A stretch of DNA of 63,630 bases from REEB470 sp032117095 (GTDB taxonomy: Bacteria; Bacillota; Bacilli; Paenibacillales; YIM-B00363): the NCBI GenBank assembly GCA_032117095.1, contig JAULZZ010000073.1:1-63630 (forward strand). Direction: 5' to 3'. This document shows positions 1 through 7,335 of the stretch, in pieces. A model generated the notes under the pieces. That model saw only the letters and a program-made list of their open reading frames with translations. It ran no database searches and was not told the DNA's origin. Numbering within the stretch: the stretch's first letter is position 1; every line of letters starts with the position of its first letter. The position numbers and the translations under genes were made by a program.

Positions 1-2
1 CC

Positions 3-287
3 CTCGAAAACCGGTATGTTTGTGTCTATTTATATGCTACCTACATTGCGGTGAAACGGGATACCGTCTCAAAAGAAGCCGTCCACATCGCCATCGGAAT
101 CCGAGAAGACGGCACAAAGGAAGTCCTTGCCTACACGACCGCCCCTACAGAATCCGCACACATGTGGAAAGAGTTACTCGAGGACATAAAGCAGCGGGGC
201 GCAGAACAAGTTCTTCTGTTCATCTCTGACGAACTCAGCGGCATCGTCAACGCCATTGAAACGGTGTATCCGCAAGCAAAGTACTAG
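3..287 (+). pseudogene. IS256-family transposase fragment
   Basis: The frame is open from the window edge to a stop at 287. It resembles the catalytic core of IS256/mutator-type DDE transposases ('VKRDTVSKEAV', 'GIREDGTKEVLAY', 'ESAHMWKELL', 'VLLFISDELSG', 'VYPQAKY'). It stops just where the family continues with a Cys/His stretch (about SCxVH) and the rest of the core, so the C-terminal half with the catalytic Glu is missing. The first catalytic Asp, normally in an LDATYI-like motif, is Tyr here ('YLYATYI'). The second Asp ('ISDELSG') is kept, but the usual Gly after it is Glu. With a lost catalytic residue and a truncation this is a dead insertion-sequence remnant. The 5' part lies outside the window. 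Confidence 0.85.
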
Positions 288-319
288 ACATGCTGTGTCC
301 ATTTATCCCGCAATATTGC

Positions 320-380
320 CCCTGCATGAGCCCTGCGCACAGCAATGCAATGTTTTGCGCACGCACTATGCAGGGTTTTT
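320..380 (+). terminator. Possible rho-independent terminator
   Basis: CCCTGCAT (320-327) pairs with ATGCAGGG (368-375), followed by five T (376-380). The loop is long, about 40 nt, and contains its own small GCGCA-type inverted repeat. It sits between the transposase remnant and the VOC gene. Confidence 0.45.
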
Positions 381-448
381 GTAACCCTTCACGAATCCTA
401 TAGAAAATGTAGTAAAAATACACACACGCTGTACAGGGGGACTGGACA

Positions 449-874
449 ATGAAAGTTGAAACGAAGCATATTTTTGTCAATTTACCCGTGTCGGATTTGA
501 CGAGAACAAAGCAGTTCTTTTCTACATTGGGGTTTGCGTTCAATCCTCAGTTCACGAGTGACGAGGCGGCTTGCATGGTCATCAGCGACCACATTTTCGT
601 GATGTTATTGACCCATGCGCATTTTCAAAACTTCACAAAGAAGCCGATTGCCGATGCCACACACGTGACCGAAGTACTCATTGCACTGAGTGCGCCCAGT
701 CGAGAAGAAGTCGATGCACTGGTAGACACCGCACTGGCACACGGGGCGACTTCCTATGCCGAACCGATGGACCATGGATTTATGTACCAACGATCGTTTG
801 CTGACGTAGACGGACACCAATGGGAAATTTGCTGGATGGATCCTGCCTTTATCAAGCCGATTGCACTTCCCTGA
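449..874 (+). CDS. VOC (glyoxalase-fold) family protein
   Basis: This 141-residue protein is a single vicinal-oxygen-chelate unit. It has a beta-strand start 'HIFVNLPVSDLTRTKQFF', a central 'HVTEVLIALSAP' strand and a closing 'YQRSFADVDGHQWEICWMD' typical of VOC proteins annotated as glyoxalase/bleomycin-resistance relatives. The family binds a divalent metal through His/Glu side chains and covers lyases, dioxygenases and drug-binding proteins, so the substrate cannot be read from sequence. The length suits a one-module subunit that dimerises. The ATG follows a GGGGGA stretch about 10 nt upstream. The gene stands alone, bounded by a possible terminator upstream and a clear one just after the stop. 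Confidence 0.85.
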   Translation: MKVETKHIFVNLPVSDLTRTKQFFSTLGFAFNPQFTSDEAACMVISDHIFVMLLTHAHFQNFTKKPIADATHVTEVLIALSAPSREEVDALVDTALAHGATSYAEPMDHGFMYQRSFADVDGHQWEICWMDPAFIKPIALP

Positions 875-879
875 GCGCC

Positions 880-907
880 CCCCATGGCGAAAGCCGTGGG
901 GTTTTTT
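880..907 (+). terminator. Rho-independent terminator of the VOC gene
   Basis: A 9-bp stem with one G-T wobble (880-888 with 893-901) closes a GAAA tetraloop and is followed by six T. It starts 6 nt after the VOC stop codon. Confidence 0.9.
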
Positions 908-1107
908 AGACGTTGTGGCTTTTTTTGACACAGGCGATGGCATTTTTGAAAAGACTCCTTGCCCTTTAGAAATTCGCTCCTCCTCGATGTACACGATTTT
1001 ATTTCCTCCTCCCTTGTATGCCCATAAAAACATACGCACAGGGCCATCCCATGCCCATCGCCCCTTTTTGGTTCGCTCTCTCCCCATGAAAATATACCTG
1101 ATGTGCT

Positions 1108-1134
1108 ACGCATTTCCCCCTTGCTTGCCGATAT
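1108..1134 (+). promoter_or_regulatory. Sigma-D-type (flagellar) promoter for motAB
   Basis: GCCGATAT at 1127-1134 is an exact match to the -10 consensus of the Bacillus flagellar sigma factor SigD (TAAA-N15-GCCGATAT). The -35 region 15 nt upstream is a poor match to TAAA. It lies about 75 nt before the motA start, which fits control of the stator genes with the late flagellar regulon. The rest of the 335-nt gap between the VOC gene and motA (875-1210) shows no other feature beyond the VOC terminator. Confidence 0.6.
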
Positions 1135-1210
1135 ATTCCATGAGGGTTACGTCTCTCCATGGTGTGCTCGTTTGCACCTGTACATCTTGCCGCAGAGGGG
1201 TGCGTTTGCC

Positions 1211-2011
1211 TTGGAAAAATCGACTTTTATCGGTCTAGGTCTTGGGTTGGGTTCTGTCGTCGTTGGCATGCTCATGAAAGGTGCGGGACTCGGCTCACTC
1301 GTCAATCCCGCAGCCTATTTGATCATTTTTGTAGGGACGGCGGCTTCGTTGATGATCGCCTTTCCGATGAACGAGATAAAAAAGTTTCCCAAACTCATGA
1401 AAATTGCGTTTTTTGGACAACAGCAAATCGAGAAAACCGAAGTGTTGCGCTTATTGAGCGAATGGGCCGCCATTACCCGCCGGGAAGGGTTGCTCGCCTT
1501 GGAAGGGAAAATCGAGGACGTCCAAGAACCCTTTTTGCGTAACGGCATGCGTCTCATCATCGATGGAAACGACCATGATTTCGTGCATGACGTACTCGCG
1601 GAGGAAGTACATATGACCGAAGAACGCCACAAAATGGGCGCGTTAATTTTTGCCCAAGCGGGGACGTATGCCCCGACGTTGGGTGTACTCGGTGCCGTCA
1701 TCGGGCTGGTGGCCGCCTTAGGAAACTTGTCGGACATCGAAAAACTCGGTCACTCTATCGCGGCTGCGTTTATTGCCACCTTATTGGGAATCTTCTCCGG
1801 ATACGTGTTATGGCATCCCATCGCCAACAAGTTAAAGCGATTTTCCAAGCAAGAAATGGAAACAAAAGCGATGATGATCGAGGGGTTACTCAGCATCCAA
1901 GCAGGCATTTCGACGACAGCGATCCAACAAAAATTGAGCGCCTACCTTTCCCCCGCACAGCGGAGCGGTTTAGACCAGAAAGGGGCCGACTCGGATGGGC
2001 AAAAAACATAA
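1211..2011 (+). CDS. motA: Flagellar motor stator protein MotA
   Basis: MotA is the proton-channel stator subunit that couples ion flow to flagellar rotation in the cytoplasmic membrane, as a complex with MotB. From TTG 1211 it has 266 residues, the usual Bacilli MotA length. It opens 'MEKSTFIGLGLGLG' (TM1), followed by 'NPAAYLIIFVGTAASLMIAF' (TM2), a cytoplasmic loop with 'EWAAITRREGLLALE', and TM3/TM4 with the conserved Pro-containing 'GTYAPTLGVLGAVIGLVAAL' and 'LLGIFSGYVLWHP'. The TTG is preceded by AGAGGGG (1194-1200) with 10-nt spacing. A longer open frame from 1103 lacks a ribosome-binding site and adds non-MotA sequence. The gene overlaps motB by 17 nt. Confidence 0.93.
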   Translation: MEKSTFIGLGLGLGSVVVGMLMKGAGLGSLVNPAAYLIIFVGTAASLMIAFPMNEIKKFPKLMKIAFFGQQQIEKTEVLRLLSEWAAITRREGLLALEGKIEDVQEPFLRNGMRLIIDGNDHDFVHDVLAEEVHMTEERHKMGALIFAQAGTYAPTLGVLGAVIGLVAALGNLSDIEKLGHSIAAAFIATLLGIFSGYVLWHPIANKLKRFSKQEMETKAMMIEGLLSIQAGISTTAIQQKLSAYLSPAQRSGLDQKGADSDGQKT

Positions 2012-2801
2012 AGGGCACGACCACGAGGAGCACATGGACGAAAGTTGGCTCATCCCCTATGCGGATTTGTTGACGCTACTCCTCGCCTTATTTATTGTTT
2101 TGTTCGCATCGAGTCAAGTGGATCAAAATAAATTTCAGGACATCAAAATGTCGTTTCGTTCTGCGCTAGAAGGTGGGCCGAGTTTTTTTGACAATATGAA
2201 TCCGATGTCCTCTGAATCGGCAGTGAATGAGTCGGTCCGTTCGCAGAAAACAACGGGCCCAGACGGTGAAAATTTAGATGAAAAAGGACAAACTGAGGAG
2301 GCGCGTTTAAAAGCCGAAGCACTCAAAAAACAAGAAGAAACGATGCAACTCACCGCACTAAAACAAAAACTAGATGCGTACATTCGCACAAACGGCCTCA
2401 ATGCACAATTAGAAACAGTATTAGACGAACAACAGCTGCGCATCACGATTAGCGACAATACGCTATTTGCCTCGGGGAGTGCGGTTTTAAAGAAAGATTC
2501 CTTGAAGATTGCGGCAGCAATCAGTACGATGTTAGAACAATATCCGAGTTTTGAAGTCGTCGTTTCAGGGCATACAGACGATCAACCGATCAAAACAGCG
2601 CAGTTTGCCTCTAACTTTCATCTGAGTACCGCACGGGCATTAAATTTTATGACGGTCATCTTACAAAACCCCAACGTCAGTCCGCAACGGTTTTGGAGTG
2701 CGGGATACGGAGAATACAGACCCGTGACGACGAACACGACGGTGGAAGGACGTGCGATCAATCGTCGTGTTGAAGTTTCTATTCTGCGTAACGTAAAATA
2801 A
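1995..2801 (+). CDS. motB: Flagellar motor stator protein MotB
   Basis: This 268-residue stator partner of MotA has one N-terminal membrane helix, a periplasm-side linker and a C-terminal OmpA-like peptidoglycan-binding domain. The proton-carrying Asp is in 'PYADLLTLLLALFIVLFA' (Asp24, the same position as in B. subtilis MotB), so a proton-driven motor is expected. A polar, charged linker covers roughly residues 50-130. The OmpA-like domain includes 'VVVSGHTDDQPIKT' and 'RALNFMTVIL', ending 'AINRRVEVSILR'. Its start lies inside motA, indicating translational coupling. No strong terminator is visible before trhO. Confidence 0.95.
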   Translation: MGKKHKGHDHEEHMDESWLIPYADLLTLLLALFIVLFASSQVDQNKFQDIKMSFRSALEGGPSFFDNMNPMSSESAVNESVRSQKTTGPDGENLDEKGQTEEARLKAEALKKQEETMQLTALKQKLDAYIRTNGLNAQLETVLDEQQLRITISDNTLFASGSAVLKKDSLKIAAAISTMLEQYPSFEVVVSGHTDDQPIKTAQFASNFHLSTARALNFMTVILQNPNVSPQRFWSAGYGEYRPVTTNTTVEGRAINRRVEVSILRNVK

Positions 2802-2872
2802 AGAAGCCTTCTCCCTGGCGGATACAAACAAGGGATCTCTATATTTTTTCCCAAAGAGGAGTCGAGAACAGC

Positions 2873-3781
2873 ATGAGTACAGCACCGTACCGCGTGTTAT
2901 TGTATTACAAATACGTTGCGATCGATGATTTCGAGCAATTTGCGCAAGAACACCTCGCCCTGTGCAAATCTTTGGCCCTCAAAGGACGCATTCTCGTCGC
3001 CCCAGAAGGCATCAACGGTACCGTTTCGGGAACGGTTGCACAGACGGAGCAGTACATGGATTGGATGCACCGTCATCCGTTGTTCGAAGACATCGTCTTC
3101 AAAGTCGACGAAGCGACAGCACATGCGTTCAAAAAAATGTTTGTGCGGGCGCGAACAGAATTGGTGACGTTTCGGTTAGAAGATGACGTCGACCCTACGA
3201 AATTGACCGGAAAGCGATTACGCCCAAAGGAGTTTCTTGAAGCGATCCAACAAGAAGATGTCATTGTTCTCGATGGACGTAACGACTATGAATACGATGT
3301 CGGGCATTTTCGTGGCGCCATCCGTCCGGCTGTGGAATCGTTTCGCGAGTTTCCCACATGGATACGCCAACATCTGGGCGAACACAAACACAAAAAAATC
3401 GTGACCTACTGCACAGGGGGCATTCGGTGCGAAAAATTGTCCGGTTTTTTGTTGCGCGAAGGGTTTCAAGACGTATCGCAACTCGATGGCGGCATCGTGA
3501 CGTATGGCAAAGACCCCGAAGTACAAGGAGAACGGTTTGACGGAAAATGCTACGTATTCGATGAGCGCATTGTTGTCCCGATCAATCGTACTGCGGGCAG
3601 TACGGTCGTGGGCACATGCATCCACTGTGGCACGAAAACAGAGCGGTACATCAACTGTACGTACGATTTTTGTCATCATCATCATTTGGTGTGTGTACCG
3701 TGTGAAGAAGCGCAAGGGGGCTATTGCTCCGCAGCGTGTCGTGCCGATGATTTGGCGTTGCAAGCGTCGCGTTGCGTATGA
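2873..3781 (+). CDS. trhO: tRNA uridine(34) hydroxylase TrhO (rhodanese domain)
   Basis: TrhO (YceA/YbfQ family) hydroxylates uridine 34 in several tRNAs, the first step to 5-methoxyuridine-type wobble modifications, using molecular oxygen. The 302-residue protein has the family layout: an N-terminal acylphosphatase-like region ('KGRILVAPEGINGTVSG'), then a rhodanese domain ending in the active-site loop 'YCTGGIRCEKLSGFL' (Cys180), then a Cys-rich C-terminal tail ('GTCIHCGTKTERYINC', 'CVPCEEAQGGYCSAAC') likely binding metal. The start is supported by AAGAGGAG about 12 nt upstream. It is followed by a terminator and by a tRNA-Arg gene. Confidence 0.93.
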   Translation: MSTAPYRVLLYYKYVAIDDFEQFAQEHLALCKSLALKGRILVAPEGINGTVSGTVAQTEQYMDWMHRHPLFEDIVFKVDEATAHAFKKMFVRARTELVTFRLEDDVDPTKLTGKRLRPKEFLEAIQQEDVIVLDGRNDYEYDVGHFRGAIRPAVESFREFPTWIRQHLGEHKHKKIVTYCTGGIRCEKLSGFLLREGFQDVSQLDGGIVTYGKDPEVQGERFDGKCYVFDERIVVPINRTAGSTVVGTCIHCGTKTERYINCTYDFCHHHHLVCVPCEEAQGGYCSAACRADDLALQASRCV

Positions 3782-3802
3782 CGTTGTTTTTTCAAAGCTG
3801 TC

Positions 3803-3842
3803 AAAGAGGGGGAACGCACAATCGTCGCATTGCCCTCTTTTT
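3803..3842 (+). terminator. Terminator downstream of trhO
   Basis: AAAGAGGG (3803-3810) pairs with CCCTCTTT (3833-3840) over a 22-nt loop and is followed by further T residues. It separates trhO from the tRNA gene. Confidence 0.75.
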
Positions 3843-3870
3843 GCAAAGATGCTATAATGAGACATTCATT

Positions 3871-3945
3871 GCGCCCGTAGCTCAGCTGGATAGAGCGACA
3901 GTTTCCTAAACTGTGCGTCGCGGGTTCGAGTCCCGCCGTGGCGCG
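3871..3945 (+). tRNA. tRNA-Arg (anticodon CCT)
   Basis: The cloverleaf is readable. The acceptor 5' strand is GCGCCCG, with T8-A9 and a D-arm 'GCTCAGCTGGATAGAGC'. The anticodon stem ACAGT/ACTGT holds the loop TTCCTAA (anticodon CCT at 3905-3907, reading AGG), and the variable loop has 5 nt. The T-arm is GCGGG-TTCGAGT-CCCGC. CCA is not encoded. The 3' acceptor strand carries one extra T (3939), so the stem pairs only if this base is bulged (CG-T-GGCGC against GCGCCCG). A TATAAT-like box lies just upstream (about 3852-3860). The gene borders the AT-rich nuclease island on its 3' side. Confidence 0.9.
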
Positions 3946-4178
3946 TACGTACATCGTATGCGTTCTCGTCCATCCGTGAGGAGGGCGATTTTTTGAGTAG
4001 GGAAGGCTTAAATCAAGGGAGCGCTATCCCCTGTGTCATGCCGATAAACATAGGAAAAAAGAGTGGATTTATGGGAATCGAAAGGTACATTGTTGCGTCA
4101 TTCCTTCATATCATTTGAGCGCTTATATGATGCAACCGTCTGTGGCGTAAACGCTCCGTTACGGTCCCATAAAAATTT

Positions 4179-4994
4179 ATGATTAGGATTGTGATTGCAT
4201 TGGAAATATTAAATAAAGCACATGGGGAAAATTTCTTTAAATGTGTTAAAAAATCGGAGGTGAGTATAAAACTATGTTCTCCATTTGTAAAACAAAATAC
4301 TGTAGACGAAATATATGAAAATAAAAAAAACCACACCCAGTTGAGTCTTATCACTAATATCAATTTAATGAACTTTTACAAAAAATCTTCAGACATTTCT
4401 GCTTTACAAACTATCAATGCAAACAAAGGATTTGTATATAATTTCCAAAGACTTCATGCCAAAATATACATATTTGATGATCAGTATTCCATCATAACAT
4501 CGGCTAATTTGACTACATCGGGGTTGAATAAAAATTATGAGTATGGCATATATATTGATGAAAAAGAAATCGTTACAAAAATCTGTGATGATTACAATAA
4601 TATTTGCATGAATGAAGATATAAAACTATTTGAAAAAAAGCAAATAAATGATATTTATAAACTATTATCTTTATTGCCAAAGCAACAGGAGCCTACATCT
4701 CCCGAATGCGATGACCATCAAGAAAATGAATATGATGCTGTCATCAGCAAAGAAATGTTATTAAACCATCTTAATCTAACGGGTTGGCACAAAGATTTGG
4801 TCGAAGTGTTACACTCAATACAAAAAAAAACATTTACAAAACATGATTACTTAGAATATGTACCTTCTTTAAGAAATAAGCATCCAGCTAGCAAAACAAT
4901 TGAAAATACGATAAGACGTGTATTGCAAGAATTAAGAGATAAAGGATTGTTAAAATTCGAAGGAAATGGGGTTTATACTAAATTATGGAATTAA
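4179..4994 (+). CDS. PLD-superfamily nuclease with DpnI-like C-terminal winged helix
   Basis: This 271-residue protein has a single phospholipase-D-type catalytic motif at residues 92-121: 'RLHAKIYIFDDQYSIITSAN' with His93, Lys95, Asp100 and Asn110, followed by 'YEYGIYID'. One HKD motif per chain suggests a dimer, as in BfiI/NgoFVII-type endonucleases. After a linker (about 165-195) the C-terminal ~70 residues read 'GWHKDLVEVLHSI ... FTKHDYLEYVPSL ... IRRVLQELRDKGLLKFEG', ending GVYTKLW. This closely resembles the winged-helix domain that ends DpnI-type and Dam-replacing enzymes. The base composition is strikingly AT-rich against both flanks, which suggests transfer. It overlaps the next gene by 10 nt. 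No clear ribosome-binding site supports ATG 4179, so the true start is uncertain. Function as a (possibly methyl-dependent) restriction nuclease is inference. Confidence 0.75.
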   Translation: MIRIVIALEILNKAHGENFFKCVKKSEVSIKLCSPFVKQNTVDEIYENKKNHTQLSLITNINLMNFYKKSSDISALQTINANKGFVYNFQRLHAKIYIFDDQYSIITSANLTTSGLNKNYEYGIYIDEKEIVTKICDDYNNICMNEDIKLFEKKQINDIYKLLSLLPKQQEPTSPECDDHQENEYDAVISKEMLLNHLNLTGWHKDLVEVLHSIQKKTFTKHDYLEYVPSLRNKHPASKTIENTIRRVLQELRDKGLLKFEGNGVYTKLWN

Positions 4995-5170
4995 AATCTT
5001 GCTTTAAGATTGAAATTATGGAAACTTTATCAAGAGTGATTGAGGTTGAGGCTGAGAATATCGATGATGCAATAAAAATAGCAAAAGAAAGCTATTTTAG
5101 CGAAGAGATTGTATTAGATTATACTGATTTTGTAGATGTTGAAATCACACCTTTTGATGAATACATATAA
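4985..5170 (+). CDS. DpnD/PcfM-like small protein
   Basis: This 61-residue acidic protein contains 'METLSRVIEVEAENIDDAI' and 'EEIVLDYTDFVDVEI', the pattern of the DpnD/PcfM family (short alpha/beta proteins of unknown function). dpnD was named for the gene following dpnC, which encodes DpnI, in the pneumococcal DpnI cassette. The start ATG lies inside the end of the PLD nuclease gene (10-nt overlap), so the two are almost certainly co-translated. The composition is AT-rich like its partner. No DNA methyltransferase gene is adjacent. A role as accessory or regulator of the nuclease is inference from position only. Confidence 0.75.
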   Translation: MELKSCFKIEIMETLSRVIEVEAENIDDAIKIAKESYFSEEIVLDYTDFVDVEITPFDEYI

Positions 5171-5216
5171 ACTATTATTTAAGAATTAAGCGTGAAATAG
5201 GCAACACCCTCGCCCC

Positions 5217-6473
5217 TTAATTTATTCCATTGAAAAACGGCTCACCATGAAATCCATACGGCCCACTCGCTTCCTTTTTTTGAAGTGCTAGACGGAATTG
5301 TGCTAAAAATTGTGCGAACGCGAGCGAAGGATCGATGTATTTGCGAATCGCATTTTCTACCGCATACGTTGCTGGGGCATTGCGGCGAGTGGTGATCATT
5401 TCCCGAAAATACACCATTCCAAGCTGTTTCCCTTGTTTTTGCTCGATTTGTGTGCGGATGTATTGACCGAACAAATAAGAAAGTGCGTAACTATAATTAT
5501 TATCGCCCCACTGGGTCACCGCCTGATTGCGCTGTGTAGCCGACGCTTGGTTATCGTACTGGATAAACGCGCTTAACCCAGAGGCGATGTTTTTTGACGT
5601 CACGTATAGATGTTCGCTCGCAAGGGACAATGCTTCGTTGAGCCACGTATCCATGCCTTTTGCCCCAAGCGCAGGGTTTGCGTTGACGAGATGTTGCAGC
5701 TCGTATGCGAGGAGTGCGTGCACATTCCAGAGTAGCCCCTGTTCAAACAATTTCTTGGTATATTGGTGATTTATATACATAATTTCCATTTTATTAGAGT
5801 TTGGTGGTGTGGGCATGAGATCTTCGCTAGAAAAATACCCTGCGTACTCGAGGGGGAGCGTGGCGATATCTCCGATGAAAATAGCGATTTTTCCGTTGCC
5901 GTCGATGTCGGAGCTGCTGTAAAAATTCGTGGTCACGAGGGGAAGAATGGTGTCGCTAAATTCCTTGACCAGTTGTTGAACAAGTGTTTGTTGGGCGGTG
6001 GAGTTGTCTACATACTTGTCTTCCATCCACATCTCGACAACCACATTTTGTGCGAGCAACGTCACAGGCACTTTGCGAATCGTCGTGTTTTCGAAAAAGG
6101 AAGTGCGCACCAGCAACGTACGACTGCCTTGCACGTCGATCGTCAACGTTGCATTTAGCGCATTGGGATTGCTGATGTGTGCGGGCAAATTTGCGAATGT
6201 GTCGGTAATCGTCTGGGTTTGTGCGCGATTTCCATTGTATGCGTTCGTGTTCCATTTTACGGGGAGGGATATGACAGATACGGATGTGCCGTTGGAAACG
6301 GTGGCTTGCACGGTCGTCGGGGCGTTTACCTGTGCGAACGTTGTACCGTGCGAGACGGCAAGCAGGGGCAACGCTTTCACCCCGCCGTAATGATCGATGT
6401 GCTCGTCGTCATCGGTGGGGGCGAAGGGACTTTTGGAGGGGATTTGTCGCTCTCGCAAGGCGGTGTCGCACAT
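5217..6473 (-). pseudogene. M30-like metalloprotease part of a frameshifted SLH protein
   Basis: The reading frame covers an immunoglobulin-like region ('VNAPTTVQATVSNGTSVSV') followed by a zinc-metallopeptidase-like domain: 'DIDGNGKIAIFIGDI', 'HALLAYELQHLVNAN', 'GMDTWLNEALSLASEHLY'. This matches the layout of hyicolysin-type (M30) peptidases, where an HExxH motif is followed by WLNEG. Here the first His of the motif is Tyr (YELQH), so a zinc ligand is lost. The frame has no signal peptide. It is the continuation of the SLH frame to its right, joined if one base is added in the short C or G runs near 6376-6420. A frameshift plus a lost ligand argue for a decaying gene, although sequencing error cannot be excluded for the frameshift. 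Confidence 0.7.
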
Positions 6474-7142
6474 GCCTCAGCACGCAGTCGCGCCAATGTG
6501 ACGATCGCCTCCGCACCCGTGATCGGTTGTTTCGGTCGAAACGTACCGTCCGGATACCCCGTCATATAGTTGGTTGCGGTAACGGCGTAGATCGCGGGTT
6601 TACTCCAAGGCGCAAGAGCAGTGTGATCGGTGAATATGGGGTCAGGATCCGCCGATGCGAGGGGCAATTTGGCAATTCGCGCCAAAATAAGCGCCACTTC
6701 TTGACGCGTGATCGGTGCTTTGGGTGCGATCGTCCCGTTCGCATAGCCAGCGATGTACCCCGCTTTCGTTGCTTTTTGGACAGCATCCGCATACCACGCT
6801 TTGGGATCAACATCCGCAAAAACGGCGTCATTTCCTTCGGTAAATCCCATGATACGATTGGTGAGTGCCATCCATTCCGCACGCAAAATTTGTTGCTGGG
6901 GACGAAACGTGCCATCTGGATACCCTGTTGTTTTCCCTGATTCCAACCATGTCGTGATCGTGTCTTTTGCCCAGTGTGTTTGGATATCTGGAAATGCCGA
7001 TACCTCCGCATATTGGCGTAAGGAAGAACCATTTCCTTCTTTCGTTGCCTGCGCTAGTGCAGGGACAAGCAGCGAGTTCCCCCCCTCCCACAAGAGCCAC
7101 AACGCTAAACAAAGTCATCATCGCATGGATACGCACATTCAT
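6377..7142 (-). pseudogene. SLH-domain N-terminal part of the frameshifted protease
   Basis: The frame encodes three S-layer-homology domains: 'FPDIQTHWAKDTITTWLESG' with 'GYPDGTFRPQQQI', then 'FADVDPKAWYADAVQKATKAG', then 'MTGYPDGTFRPKQPITGAEA'. These would anchor a secreted protein to the cell-wall polysaccharide. A proper start exists at ATG 7142, preceded by GAGGAGTGAG, giving a signal peptide 'MNVRIHAMMTLFSVVALV'. That frame is shifted by one base at a run of seven G (minus strand; 7079-7085). With six G it would run straight into 'NSLLVPALAQA' and the SLH domains, with a normal AQA cleavage site. A second shift occurs at the 3' end of this piece, before the metalloprotease part. It is annotated as one broken gene spanning 5217-7142. 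Confidence 0.75.
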
Positions 7143-7335
7143 CGGATTTCTCACTCCTCGAAATCAGCATTTTTATGCACATTCGGCATACGGTTGTCCC
7201 CCAACGGACGATCCATTCGCTATACAGCAAGATTTTTTCGGTGTACAATAAAACGAGCGTCGACATGTACGGCACAAACCATGTGATTTTGTGTTGACAA
7301 TGTTGTTTGTTCAAAGAAGAGGAGTGAAGGGTACG

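Noticed and set aside
605..1113. Minus-strand open frames over the VOC gene and the gap before motA
   Set aside because: They are shadows of the VOC gene on the other strand, with low-complexity translation and no ribosome-binding sites.
3871..5216. Tyrosine-recombinase style integration of the nuclease island at the tRNA-Arg 3' end
   Set aside because: No integrase and no clear direct repeat of the tRNA end is visible at the right side of the island.
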